Source: S146-42 sp965371965
GTDB lineage: Bacteria; Planctomycetota; Phycisphaerae; Phycisphaerales; UBA1924
Assembly (NCBI GenBank): GCA_965371965.1
Contig: CBDVAM010000002.1
Span: forward strand, 1-64,000
DNA: 64,000 bases
Direction: 5' to 3'
The notes under the pieces were generated by a model, which worked only from the letters and a program-made list of their open reading frames with translations, was not told the DNA's origin and ran no database searches. Both the position numbers and the translations under genes were made by a program. Numbering within the stretch: position 1 is the first letter of the stretch; every line of letters starts with the position of its first letter. This document shows positions 8,258 through 17,862 of the stretch, one piece after another.

Positions 8258-10390
8258 TTAGCAGCCGGCCGCGAAGAGATCGAGATACGCAAAGAAATCG
8301 TCGGCATCGATGTCGCCATCGCCATCGATGTCGGCGGCGGAGTCGCCAGCGGCGAAGAGATCAAGGTAGGCGAAGAAGTCTTCTGCGTCGGCGTCGCCAT
8401 CGCCATCAAGGTCGGCCGCACAACCGATGCTCGGCATCAGGACCGTTGCCACGCCCTCGCTGATCTGGCTGAGCCAGAGACGGCCGTTCGCGTCGAACTC
8501 GACGTCGCCGAGCTGATGGTGGGTCATGGGCGAGTCCTGCCTCGTGAAGATCGTCCACGACTCGTGGTCGTTGATGTCTCCGGAGACAAAGCAGAGCCCG
8601 TGGGGGAAGGGGGCCTGGTTCTCGAAGGTGTGCGCGCTGAGGGCCATGAGTCCGTCATCACGGAAGTCGATGCCGCTGATCGAGATGCCGGGCAGTGGCG
8701 AGTTGGTTGTGTCGTAGAGGGTGAACTGCTTGCCGTCGAATCGGACGAGGCCGTCCACCATGCCGAGCCAGAGGGTGTCGTCGGGACCGATCTTCATCGA
8801 TCTGATGCCTCCGCGTTCGAAGATGATATTGAACTCAGTGGCGTCCCAGTCAGTCCAGGTTGTGCCATCGAATCGATGGAAGCTCAGTCGCGATGCGACC
8901 CACATGTTTCCTTGGCTATCAGACTCGATGCCGATGACGATCCCATGGGGAGGCAGGTCGCCAAGCGAGTGGTGCTCCCAGTCATTGCCGGCTTGGCCCC
9001 AGAGGCCGCTGTAGTCTCCGCCGATCCACATGCGCCCGTTGGGATCCTCGCCGATGGCCTGGAAGATCTCGACTCCCAGGCTGCTGTTGCGCCAGTCCCA
9101 GATCTGGAAGTCGTTGCCATCCCATGCGCCGACGCCGTTGGAGCCCATCCAGGGGATCCCATCGCTATCCTCAAAGATGCCGTGTGCCTGCTCGGCGAGG
9201 AAGGGCCAAGGATTCTGTTGCCCGTTGTGCATCCCCCAGTTTTGCCAGCTCTGGTGATCAAACCTGCTCATGCCGGCCTCGCCGGTGGCAACCCACATGT
9301 TGCCGGTGGGGCCGCTATAGAAGTTGTCGATGAAATAGTCCGGGATGCCGGTGTTATATGAGTTGAATGCCTCGAGCCAGGCGCCGGAGGCGTTGAGATG
9401 GCGCGAGGCACCCGGGGTCGTGACCCAGATGTCGCCGTTGTCGGCGAAGGCGAGCGAGGTGATCCGGATGCCCTGATTGGTGAACTCTTGCCAGGTGCTC
9501 CCTCCGTCACGCGAGCGAGCCACCTGGCCGAACCAGTTGGCAAGATAGACCGCGCCGTCGGGCCCGACCTCAACGGCGGTCGTGGTCGTATTCGCGAGCC
9601 CGGTGACGTCGCCGAAATAGGCCTCATACTGCCCTGTCGAGCGATCGAAACGGTAAAACCCGTTGCCGCCGCCAACGTCTGCTCTCATCCATATGTCGCC
9701 ATTGTGATCTTCGTGGAGGTCGGTAAATCGCGATGGGCCGTCGTGGAAGATCCAGTCGGTGCCGTCAAACTCCGCCAAGCCGGCGAGCACCTTATTGCCG
9801 ACGAAGACGTGCCCGTCGCCGGCAACGACGATTGAACTGAGCGCGTCCCAGATCTCGTCCCAGGGCATTTCAATACCCGTCTCGTACTTGGTCCAGTTCA
9901 CACCGTCGAACTCGAAGATCGCGTGATTGGTCCGCTGTACGCCGGTGTTGTTGATCCAGACGTGCCCGTCGGCGTCCAGGTCGATGTCCTTGATCCTGTT
10001 GTGGCGCAGCGGCGAGTTGCTCGTGTTGTACACCGTCCACTTGTCGCCATCCTTGTGGACCAGTCCGCCCTCGGTTGCGATCCAGATCGAGCCGTCTTGT
10101 GCGAACTCGATGTCGTCTATGAACTCGCTGGGAATCGGCGTCTCCCAGTTGGCCCATGTTTCCCACGTTTGTGTGGTGAAGTCATAGATCCCGAGGCCGC
10201 CTTCGCGCCAGAAGGGCCAGCGTGCCGCAACCCAGAGGCGCCCATCTGGCCCGAAGGTGTTGAAGCGAGCTTCCTCGCCGGGTACGCCGGTGTTGCTGGG
10301 CTTGAGGATCTTCCAGTCCTGGGCCATCGCTCCGCAGGCCAGCGCCCCAAGGGACGCCGCTACCAATGTCATACTCCACTTCCGTTTCAT
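8258..10390 (-). CDS. Secreted two-component-regulator-propeller-like protein with GC-type dockerin
   Basis: This 710-residue protein starts at ATG 10390 after a GAGG site and has a signal peptide ending GAMAQ. The body carries many repeats of the type 'I..I..D.DG.lWi.t..G', for example FIDDIEFAQDGSIWIATEGG and RTTDG-free blades, as in regulator-propeller (Reg_prop) domains usually found in sensor kinases. Here they are secreted and lack kinase modules, so a structural or binding role is inferred. The C-terminus has two dockerin loops and ends LDLFAAGC. The dockerin DNA is nearly identical to that of the next gene upstream (10520 region). Confidence 0.86.
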   Translation of the reverse strand: MKRKWSMTLVAASLGALACGAMAQDWKILKPSNTGVPGEEARFNTFGPDGRLWVAARWPFWREGGLGIYDFTTQTWETWANWETPIPSEFIDDIEFAQDGSIWIATEGGLVHKDGDKWTVYNTSNSPLRHNRIKDIDLDADGHVWINNTGVQRTNHAIFEFDGVNWTKYETGIEMPWDEIWDALSSIVVAGDGHVFVGNKVLAGLAEFDGTDWIFHDGPSRFTDLHEDHNGDIWMRADVGGGNGFYRFDRSTGQYEAYFGDVTGLANTTTTAVEVGPDGAVYLANWFGQVARSRDGGSTWQEFTNQGIRITSLAFADNGDIWVTTPGASRHLNASGAWLEAFNSYNTGIPDYFIDNFYSGPTGNMWVATGEAGMSRFDHQSWQNWGMHNGQQNPWPFLAEQAHGIFEDSDGIPWMGSNGVGAWDGNDFQIWDWRNSSLGVEIFQAIGEDPNGRMWIGGDYSGLWGQAGNDWEHHSLGDLPPHGIVIGIESDSQGNMWVASRLSFHRFDGTTWTDWDATEFNIIFERGGIRSMKIGPDDTLWLGMVDGLVRFDGKQFTLYDTTNSPLPGISISGIDFRDDGLMALSAHTFENQAPFPHGLCFVSGDINDHESWTIFTRQDSPMTHHQLGDVEFDANGRLWLSQISEGVATVLMPSIGCAADLDGDGDADAEDFFAYLDLFAAGDSAADIDGDGDIDADDFFAYLDLFAAGC

Positions 10391-10519
10391 CAGATGTACC
10401 TCGTTCGTTTCTCTCTGTGGCGAGCGGCTCTGCCGACGCCAAGAACCAATAGTGTGGGCGGACGAGTCACCTCGCCTCTCACGCCCGGGACCGGCTGCCA
10501 CGGCCCCTCCCCTAGAAAA

Positions 10520-12610
10520 TCAGCAGCCCGCTGCAAACAGATCTAAATACCCAAAGAAATCGTCGGCGTCGATGTCGCCATCGCCATCGATGTCGGCGGC
10601 GGGATCGCGGGTGGCGAAGAGATCGAGATACGCGAAGAAGTCGTCGGCATCGATGTCGCCGTCGCCATCGAGGTCGGCGGGACACGGGGTCGCGGTGGAG
10701 ATGATGCGGCCGCCCCACCCGGCTGCCCAGAGGTCGCCCGAGGGCGAGGCGTCGAGCTGAGCCGGGTTGTAGGGGAACAGGGAGTCGCGGCTGCGGATCC
10801 AGGTCTGCCCGCCGTTGACGGTGTGGAGCGTGATCGGTTGGATCTGGCGATCGACCCCGACGACCCAGACCTCATTGGCGCTGATGACCGCGACACCCAT
10901 GGCGACGCGGACCTCGTGGTTGTTGCCGAAGTCGAAGGTCTGCCATGTCCGCCCGCCGTCGAGTGTGCGTGCGGCGTAGTCCCACCATCCGACGGCCCAG
11001 CCGACGTTCTCGTCGATGAACTGCATGTCCTGGATGGTGGGGTTGTCGCCGAAGTAGACGTCGGGCAGCGTGACGTCCTGCCATGTGTTGCCTCCGTCAT
11101 CGGTGCGGTGCAGGATGCCGCCGAGGCGCATGATCCAGCCCTTGTCCTCACCGATGAACTGGATGAGCTCGAAGGCTGCGCCGTCGAACGGGCGGAACCA
11201 GGTTTGCCCGCCGTTGAGCGTGCGGTAGATGGATTCTTGCGTTCTGAACATGTCTCGATTGGAACCGACGACCCAGATGTCGTCGGGGGTTCGTGCGGCG
11301 ATATCCCTGATGTCGAGATCGACGGGCAGGCGTCCACCACTGCTGATGGGCATCCAGTTCTGCCCCGCGTCCACAGACTTGAACACCGTGCCGCCGGGAC
11401 CGGCGATAAAGGCGTTCTGATCGTCGAGAATGTCAACAGCGTTGAGTGATTCGTCGAAGCCGAACTCCTGGCCCCGGATCTCCGGCTTCTGGACGGTCCA
11501 GTGGGTGCCCCCGTCGGTGGTCCGCATCACATAGGTATTGCGGGCGACGGCGATTCCATACCTGTCGGTGTGCATCTCGATGGCGGTGATATCCATGCCG
11601 ATGCCGTTGGTGATGTACTGCCAAGTCTGCCCCCCGTCGCTGGTGCGATAGATGATGCCGCGAGCGCCCGTGAGGATCCCGACCCCTGCGTCTGTGAAGT
11701 TGAGTTCCCAGGTGTACGGCAGATCGCCGATGGCGTCGAGCGTCTTGGTCCAGGTGGTGCCGAGGTCGTGGGAGAGCCAGACATCGCCCTGGTGGGAGGC
11801 CCCGGCGATCGTAAACTCGTCGACGAGCGCGAGATCGTTGAGTGGGCCGTCCTCCTCGAACTCCTGCGAGACCGCGGCCCAGGATTGCCCGCCATCGGTC
11901 GAGCGATAGACCTGCCCGGGCAGGACTCCCGTCGCCACCGCCGTGTTCTGATCGACGTACATGACGTCGTTGATGACCGCATCGAGGACGTGTGTCCAGG
12001 TTCGCCCACCATCGGTAGTCCTAAAAATCCCGTCCAGATCGTCGGGGATCTGATGGCCCGACACGAGACCGATCTCGGCGTCGATGAAGTCTGAGCCCCA
12101 GGCAATCGGGCAGTCGGGCCATCCCAAGCGCAGTTCCCAGGTCTGCCCGCCGTCGGTCGTGCCCGCGCAGGCGCCGTTGGCCATGAAGATGCCGTGGGTC
12201 GGGCTCTCGAAGTCGATGAACCTCCACGAGCCCGCCATGCCAGGCATGGGCGTCCAGGTCTGGCCGCCATCGGTGGTGCGCAGGGCGTCGGAGTTGTTGC
12301 CGGTGACCCAGCCGTGGTTCTCGTCAATGAAGAAGACGTCGTAGTAGGGATTGGTGCTGTGAGCCTCGAGGTTGCGCTCGATCCAGGTCCGCCCGCCGTC
12401 GAATGTCTCGAAGAGCGCTCGGTTGCGGCCGACCATGAAGCCGTGCAGCGGTGTGGCGAACGCCACGCTGTTGAGGTCACGGTCTGTGGGAAGCACGCTC
12501 TGCCTGGTCCATTGTGGCTGTGCGTTTGCGAGGGAGGCAGCGCCAGCGATCGCAAGCAGCCAGGAGAACGCGAGAGTGTTCAGGGTTCGGCTTGTCCGTT
12601 GGGTCTTCAC
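10520..12610 (-). CDS. Secreted BNR/YCF48-like repeat protein with GC-type dockerin
   Basis: The 696-residue product contains more than ten copies of the Asp-box-like motif T/FDGGxTW (RTTDGGQTW, FETFDGGRTW, RTLDGGRTW), characteristic of BNR or YCF48-type beta-propellers. The GTG at 12610 was chosen as start because a GAGGAGGAG tract lies just upstream and the following residues form a signal peptide ending ASLANAQ. The C-terminus has two dockerin loops and ends GYLDLFAAGC. Asp-box repeats fit the fold, but no sialidase catalytic residues can be recognised. A surface-binding or photosystem-assembly-like chaperone role should not be assumed. Confidence 0.87.
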   Translation of the reverse strand: MKTQRTSRTLNTLAFSWLLAIAGAASLANAQPQWTRQSVLPTDRDLNSVAFATPLHGFMVGRNRALFETFDGGRTWIERNLEAHSTNPYYDVFFIDENHGWVTGNNSDALRTTDGGQTWTPMPGMAGSWRFIDFESPTHGIFMANGACAGTTDGGQTWELRLGWPDCPIAWGSDFIDAEIGLVSGHQIPDDLDGIFRTTDGGRTWTHVLDAVINDVMYVDQNTAVATGVLPGQVYRSTDGGQSWAAVSQEFEEDGPLNDLALVDEFTIAGASHQGDVWLSHDLGTTWTKTLDAIGDLPYTWELNFTDAGVGILTGARGIIYRTSDGGQTWQYITNGIGMDITAIEMHTDRYGIAVARNTYVMRTTDGGTHWTVQKPEIRGQEFGFDESLNAVDILDDQNAFIAGPGGTVFKSVDAGQNWMPISSGGRLPVDLDIRDIAARTPDDIWVVGSNRDMFRTQESIYRTLNGGQTWFRPFDGAAFELIQFIGEDKGWIMRLGGILHRTDDGGNTWQDVTLPDVYFGDNPTIQDMQFIDENVGWAVGWWDYAARTLDGGRTWQTFDFGNNHEVRVAMGVAVISANEVWVVGVDRQIQPITLHTVNGGQTWIRSRDSLFPYNPAQLDASPSGDLWAAGWGGRIISTATPCPADLDGDGDIDADDFFAYLDLFATRDPAADIDGDGDIDADDFFGYLDLFAAGC

Positions 12611-12844
12611 GGTCTCCTCCTCTTTCGCAGGCACCAGCATCAACCGACCTGCGTGCGGGCACCCCACGAGCGACGCCACCCTGCGGCCCGTTCGCAGGGA
12701 GCGTGATGCGTTGGCCCCGCCCTGCGGTCTCGTCGGATGATGCCCGGCGAATCGCGCTGGGGGCGAGTTCAAGGGCGAGTCGGGCGATTTCTCATCTCGC
12801 TCGCCGGGACAGGTCGCCGGGGCTGGGTCCCGGAAGAGGAGAGA

Positions 12845-12973
12845 TTAACCTCTATCTGCAAAGAGGTCGAGGTATGCGAAGAAATCGTCGGCGTCGGTGT
12901 CGCCATCGGCAAGGGCCATTGGATCTGCGCCGACGATGACTGCTGCCAGAGCCCAACTCTTCTTACAGATCAT
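12845..12973 (-). CDS. Minimal gene: signal peptide fused to one dockerin loop
   Basis: This 42-codon minus-strand frame is short but coherent. ATG 12973 is preceded by a GGAG site about 9 nt upstream. Residues 1-22 look like a Sec signal peptide: two lysines, then ALAAVIVG, then an ALA cleavage-like end. Residues 23-38 are a dockerin loop (DGDTDADDFFAYLDLF), followed by ADRG and a TAA stop. The usual first loop, the linker and the terminal GC are absent. It sits upstream of four dockerin genes on the same strand, so it is either the remnant of a gene that lost its body by deletion or a tiny secreted peptide. The surrounding spacer (12611-12844 and 12974-13245) holds nothing else I can recognise. 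Confidence 0.6.
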   Translation of the reverse strand: MICKKSWALAAVIVGADPMALADGDTDADDFFAYLDLFADRG

Positions 12974-13245
12974 TTCCGGTCTCCATGTCGCTTGAGGACG
13001 ACGGCTCGCCGAAACCTCCGACGCTTAGTCATGTGCAATGCGTGTGCCAAACGCTCGCACATGGTCATTCCGCGATGATCCGGCCCCAAGCGGTGGTGTT
13101 CGTCTGCGAGATTCGGCCGTCTTGTTCAACCCGCGACGGGCAGCGCACAATATTGGCCGGATCCGTTGTCCGGCAGCGACGGGTGCCGTGCTCTAGAACT
13201 CGCAATCGGCGTGTTCAACCGAAAGCAGGTCGCGCCGAACTCACG

Positions 13246-14805
13246 CTACGGGCATCCCATCACGAACATGTCGAGGTAGTAGAAGAAGTCGTTGGAGTCG
13301 ATAATGAGATCGGGCAGGCCGTACTCCGAGGAGTCCGGGTCGGAAGACCCCGTCATGTCGGCCTCGGCCAGGCTGTCGCTCGAGAACTGGTCGAGGTAAT
13401 AAAAGAAATCGTCGCCATCGACGTCGCCGTCGGGAACGCCATAGCTTCCATCGCCAGAGTTCGATGACCCGGTGAGATCGCCCCGGCAGAAGAGACCCCG
13501 GTCTTCGAACTCAATCACGGAGTTGCCATCAAGATCAAACAGGCTGAAGTTTGGTCCGCATCCGGGCACGACCACCCGCCCGTCCACCCGCCCGTCGGCG
13601 TCGCACGAGGTCCCGTCGAGCGCGGCGAGCGCGTCCTCATACTCTCTCACGTCCTGGCCATTGACTCGCTCGTCGGCGTTGAGATCACACGGTCGCACGT
13701 CAAAGCCGACATCGGTCCAGACATACAGCCCGTCTTCCTGCTTCGCATACGACGTGCCAAACAGCGCGGTGACGTCCCATTCGCTCGGCTCCAGTGCATC
13801 CTCGGCCTTCTTGTGTTCCCATCGCTCGGTGAGCACCTCGACCTCGCCATTGAGGCCCCCGGCATGGTCGATCAGATCCTGGACCGCCTCGATGACGCTG
13901 TGATGGCTGAACGGGCCGATCTCGTAGTCGATTGGCTCCTCGGGCTCGCCGGTGAGCTGCGCGGCACCAGCCATCGTCAGCGCCTCGACCAGCGTGATGG
14001 TCGTCGTATCGGTCGCGATGTCGTGGCTGAATCGAATGTTTACTTTCGGATCATACAGTCCGAAGTCGGTGCCGCCGAAGACCTCGCTGGCGTCCTGATA
14101 TCCCGCGGCCCGCTGAAAGTACCGGCTGCGAACGACCCAGGTCTCGCCGGCCTCGAAGGTGTCGTCCTGGTCGCCGCCGGCCTTGGATTCGATCGTCACC
14201 CTATGGCAGCCGCAGAGCACCAGCGAGAAGTCCTCGCCCGATCGCTCGAAGAAGGGCTCGGTCCAGAAATCAAGATCGTGGTCCCCACATCCGCCCGGCC
14301 CGGCGCCGCTGCGCGCTGCACGCTCGCCGATGTCATCGCCGGGAAGCCCGCCGAATCGCCCGACATTCGCCAGGAATCGGAGTTCGGCGGCTCCCCCGAG
14401 CTCTCCGCCGGTGTCCTCGTCATGATCGACGTCGAACTCGAGGAACCCGAGCACGGGGCTCGGTCCAAAGATGAATGCCTCAAACGGACCGCCCCCGATG
14501 CCGACTCTGCCCGAAGGATTCACAAGGCCAACGAAGGAAACGTCCAACCGAAAGAGTTCAGCGTCGTCGTCGTCCTCCACCTCGCCGGTGTACGGATCGA
14601 TAAGAGCGTCGTCCGCTCGCCAGCCGCTGAGGGTCACCCGCAGCACGTCCGGCAGATTGCTCAATGGATTCAGCGCCGCGACGCACCCGGTATCGGTCCG
14701 CCGGACTGTTGCGTCGCCGAACCCATCGACGAACCTCGCGACGTCGTCGCTCGCCGTTGCGCCGAGGCACGCCACCGCCGGAACACACCACGCCCATCGC
14801 CTCAT
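13246..14805 (-). CDS. Secreted GC-type dockerin protein coupled to a two-component system
   Basis: The 519-residue product starts at ATG 14805, overlapping the response-regulator stop as ATGA, with GGAG upstream. It has a short signal peptide (MRRWAWCVPAVACLGATAS). The body is acidic and of unknown fold. The C-terminal third has several calcium-type loops: DLNADERVNGQD, a DLDGNS loop, then two loops of the variant form GDLTGSS...DGDVDGDDFFYYLDQF and ADMTGSS...IIDSNDFFYYLDMF, ending GCP. This is the 'TGSSDP' subtype of GC-type dockerin, different from the four neighbours. Translation coupling indicates that it is the output, or a partner, of the kinase/regulator pair. Confidence 0.85.
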   Translation of the reverse strand: MRRWAWCVPAVACLGATASDDVARFVDGFGDATVRRTDTGCVAALNPLSNLPDVLRVTLSGWRADDALIDPYTGEVEDDDDAELFRLDVSFVGLVNPSGRVGIGGGPFEAFIFGPSPVLGFLEFDVDHDEDTGGELGGAAELRFLANVGRFGGLPGDDIGERAARSGAGPGGCGDHDLDFWTEPFFERSGEDFSLVLCGCHRVTIESKAGGDQDDTFEAGETWVVRSRYFQRAAGYQDASEVFGGTDFGLYDPKVNIRFSHDIATDTTTITLVEALTMAGAAQLTGEPEEPIDYEIGPFSHHSVIEAVQDLIDHAGGLNGEVEVLTERWEHKKAEDALEPSEWDVTALFGTSYAKQEDGLYVWTDVGFDVRPCDLNADERVNGQDVREYEDALAALDGTSCDADGRVDGRVVVPGCGPNFSLFDLDGNSVIEFEDRGLFCRGDLTGSSNSGDGSYGVPDGDVDGDDFFYYLDQFSSDSLAEADMTGSSDPDSSEYGLPDLIIDSNDFFYYLDMFVMGCP

Positions 14806-16265
14806 GACGTTCTCTCCGCGATCTCTCGAACCTTGTCCTCGAGCCCGTACCGCTCGATGCGATACCGGAAGCTGCTCCGCTGCATGCCGATGAGCTTGGA
14901 GGCCTTGGAGACGTTGCCGCGGGTGTGCTCGAGCGCCTGGAGCATGAGGGCCTGCTCGACCTGGTCCACCTTGTGCATGCCTCGCTCGAAGTCGAATCTC
15001 GGCGTGCCGCCGATGGGCGTCGCCTTGCCGTTGCTGTGCTCTATGCCCGCCCGCGGATGGGCGATCCCGATATCCGCGGCCTCGACCATCTTGGTCTCGC
15101 TCAGCATCGCGGCCCGCTGGATCGCGTTGGCCAGCTCTCTGACGTTGCCCGCCCAGCGGTGCGAGAGGATCGCCGACTCGCACGCCGGCGACAAATCCAG
15201 TCCATCGCGCCCGTAGCGAGCGCCCATGTCTTCCAGGAGTTCGCGTGCAATCAGCAAGGCATCCTGCTCCCGCTCGCGTAAGGGCGGGATCTCGATCGGG
15301 AATGCTGCGAGGCGGAAGAACAGGTCTCGCCGAAACTTGCCGTCCTCGGCGAGCGACTCAAGCTCCTGGTTTGACGCTGCGATGACCCGCGCCCGCACCT
15401 TGCGCTCGCGCGATCCGCCGACGCGCCGGAACGTGCCCTGCTCGACAACGACGAGCAGCTTGGCCTGGAGCTCCAGCGGCATCTCGCTGATCTCGTCAAG
15501 AAAGATTGTGCCGCCATCGGCCATCTCGAACAGCCCGGTGCGCGAGGTCCGTGCGTCGGTGAAGGCGCCCTTCTCGTGCCCGAACAGCTCGCCCTCGACG
15601 AGGCTTGCCGGCAGCGCCGAGCAGTTGACGTGGACGAACGGCGGCTCGTCCTTGGTCGATGATGGCTGGCGTTCGACCGCCATGTCGTGGATGTATCGAG
15701 CGAGCACACCCTTGCCAACGCCGGTCTCGCCGAGCAGCAGGATTGTGGGCAGGGCCCCGCCGGGATCGGCGCCCAAGGGCATCTGCGCGAGGCGTGCGGA
15801 CAGATCGAGGCACTTGAGCCAGGCCGCGCTCTGTCCCAGGACCTTCCGCCCCTGCTCGCGCGTCCGTTCCAGACGCTCGTACAGCTCGACCTTCTGGCTC
15901 AGTCGGCGATGCTCCAGCCACCTGGGAAGCTGGATCAGCAGCTCCTCGATGACGATGGGCTTCTGGAGATAGTCGTTGGCCCCATCGCGCATCGCCTCGA
16001 CGGCGTGCTCGACGCTGCCGTAGGCCGTCATCACGATGATGACCCCGTCGAAGCCGTCGGCACGCAGCTCGCGCACGAACTCCAGCCCGTCTTCTTCGCC
16101 CAGATGTACGTCGGTGAGAACGAGGTCCAGGCTCTCCCGTTGCGACACGCCCCGCGCCGATCCGATCGACTCGCCCTCAAACACCTCGTGCCCGGCCTTT
16201 GTCAGCGATCGAGAAACAGAGAATCTCAGGTTCTCTTCGTCCTCAATAATGAGAATCCTGGCCAC
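14802..16265 (-). CDS. Sigma-54-dependent response regulator, NtrC family
   Basis: This 487-residue protein has an N-terminal receiver domain with the phospho-acceptor Asp52 in VLTDVHLG and acidic pocket ED at residues 8-9. The central AAA+ domain has a Walker A motif (GETGVGKG) and a Walker B motif (GGTIFLDEISEM). A Fis-type helix-turn-helix lies at the C-terminus (NVSKASKLIGMQRSSFRYRI). The sigma-54-contact loop reads GAFTDA rather than GAFTGA, a variant known in other family members. GTG 16265 was chosen since AGGAG sits 6 nt before it; ATG 16286 would lengthen the overlap with the kinase gene. It would activate sigma-54 promoters when phosphorylated by the adjacent kinase. Confidence 0.94.
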   Translation of the reverse strand: MARILIIEDEENLRFSVSRSLTKAGHEVFEGESIGSARGVSQRESLDLVLTDVHLGEEDGLEFVRELRADGFDGVIIVMTAYGSVEHAVEAMRDGANDYLQKPIVIEELLIQLPRWLEHRRLSQKVELYERLERTREQGRKVLGQSAAWLKCLDLSARLAQMPLGADPGGALPTILLLGETGVGKGVLARYIHDMAVERQPSSTKDEPPFVHVNCSALPASLVEGELFGHEKGAFTDARTSRTGLFEMADGGTIFLDEISEMPLELQAKLLVVVEQGTFRRVGGSRERKVRARVIAASNQELESLAEDGKFRRDLFFRLAAFPIEIPPLREREQDALLIARELLEDMGARYGRDGLDLSPACESAILSHRWAGNVRELANAIQRAAMLSETKMVEAADIGIAHPRAGIEHSNGKATPIGGTPRFDFERGMHKVDQVEQALMLQALEHTRGNVSKASKLIGMQRSSFRYRIERYGLEDKVREIAERTS

Positions 16266-17835
16266 CGTCTGCTCCTGACTGGCCATTATTGGCCAGGCTT
16301 CCTGTCTGCACCTGATCGGGCAAGACCAGGGAGAACCTCGCTCCCGTGCCATGAGCCTCGCCCGAACCACCGTCACTGGACGTACCGAGGCTCTCGACCT
16401 CGATTCGCCCGCCGTGTCCTCTCACCGCATGGAGTGCAGATGCAAGTCCGATGCCAGTCCCCTGCTTCTTCGTCGTGAACGACGGACGGAAGAGGTTCGG
16501 GAGCACTTCGTCGGATATTCCCGCCCCCTCGTCGGTTATCGACACTGTCCATGAGCCATCGGTCGCTGATGGGGCTATACGGACAACTCCGCCCTTTGGG
16601 GTGGCCTCGATGGCATTGGCCAAAATAGCCGCCAAGGCGTGCCCCATGTGGTCCGGGTCGAACACGCGGGTGCTCATGGCCCGCGCGCCGCCAAGATCGC
16701 ACTCGATCGCCACCCCCCTTGAGGCCGCCATCGGCTCGTGGGCCTGGATCACGCCCCGAAGCCACGATTCCACAGACACCTCACGACAATCCAAGTCGGC
16801 GGGGGAGGTCGCCCGCAGCAGGCGGTTGAGCCACTCCTCGAATCGGTCCACCGCATCGATGATCCGACGCTGGCTGTCCTTGAGATCCTGGTCCTCGACC
16901 TCCTGATGGGTCATCTCGGCGAGCCCGCGAATACCTGAAAGGGGATTGCGGATGTTGTGGACCAGGCGGCGCATCATCTGCCCGACGGCGACGAGGCGCT
17001 CTCGCTCGATGCGCTCTTCCTGGCTCCGCTCGACCAGCCCGGCCATCAGATTCACCTCGCGAGCCAGGGTCGAGAGCTCGTCCTTGCCCCGCGGATGCAG
17101 GCGATAGGAGAACTCGCCGGCACCGATGCGTTCGGCGGCGACGCGGAGCTCCTCGATCGGTCTCACGACCCAGCGACCGACCAGCGAGAGGCTGAGCAGC
17201 CCGACCAGCCCGGCGAGCACCGCGACCAGACCCAGCACCGCGATGAGGCGTACGCGGAGCTGGGACTCGAACGCCTCGGCAAAATTGGTGTCTTCGAGGA
17301 CGCGCCCCTCGATCTTCTCGATCAACTCGTGGATCTCAAAGAGCGCAAGCCCGGCTCGGCGGCGAGCGACATCATCCTGGGACTCTCCCCATTTCATGGC
17401 GTCGGTGTGGGTATCCTCGATTCGCCTTCGCAGGTTCCGCTGACGCAGGATCACCGACTCGCCCTCTCTTGCACGAATGCGCCAGCGCTCTGCATGCTGG
17501 AGAACATCCAGTTGGGACTTCATCTGGTTGGTGCGTGCACCAAACGCGTCGGCATCGAACTCCGGTGGCTCGCCAGAACGCTCGCCCCGCACGCCATGCC
17601 CCTCGGATTCTGGAGCTGTGTCGCCCCAGCTTGGCTCTCCGAGCAGCATCGTCGCCTGTGCCTCGGCACCGCGCTTTATTGTTCGCAGTGACGTCAGCAC
17701 GCTCGCCATGTTCTGGGCGGGACGCGAGACCTCTCGTTCAATGATCGCGAACGACGACCACGCCGAGGCGAGGCTGACAAGCACCGCGAGGCCGAACATT
17801 GCGAGGAGGATCACGAATCGCCGACGGATGGTCAT
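16243..17835 (-). CDS. Membrane sensor histidine kinase
   Basis: The 530-residue kinase has a transmembrane helix at residues 7-30, a periplasmic region of about 165 residues, a second helix at 197-220 and a HAMP linker. The phospho-acceptor H-box follows, with His293 in VHNIRNPLSG, then a GHKL ATPase domain: N-box ILANAIEATPKGG, G1 DEGAGISD, F-box LFRPSFTTK, G2 GTGIGLAS. All kinase residues are present. It overlaps the response regulator by 23 bp and is thus its likely partner. The periplasmic domain shows no recognisable ligand fold, so the signal is unknown. Confidence 0.94.
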   Translation of the reverse strand: MTIRRRFVILLAMFGLAVLVSLASAWSSFAIIEREVSRPAQNMASVLTSLRTIKRGAEAQATMLLGEPSWGDTAPESEGHGVRGERSGEPPEFDADAFGARTNQMKSQLDVLQHAERWRIRAREGESVILRQRNLRRRIEDTHTDAMKWGESQDDVARRRAGLALFEIHELIEKIEGRVLEDTNFAEAFESQLRVRLIAVLGLVAVLAGLVGLLSLSLVGRWVVRPIEELRVAAERIGAGEFSYRLHPRGKDELSTLAREVNLMAGLVERSQEERIERERLVAVGQMMRRLVHNIRNPLSGIRGLAEMTHQEVEDQDLKDSQRRIIDAVDRFEEWLNRLLRATSPADLDCREVSVESWLRGVIQAHEPMAASRGVAIECDLGGARAMSTRVFDPDHMGHALAAILANAIEATPKGGVVRIAPSATDGSWTVSITDEGAGISDEVLPNLFRPSFTTKKQGTGIGLASALHAVRGHGGRIEVESLGTSSDGGSGEAHGTGARFSLVLPDQVQTGSLANNGQSGADGGQDSHY

Positions 17836-17862
17836 GGGCGAGGTCTGCCGAGCGGGGCGCGA

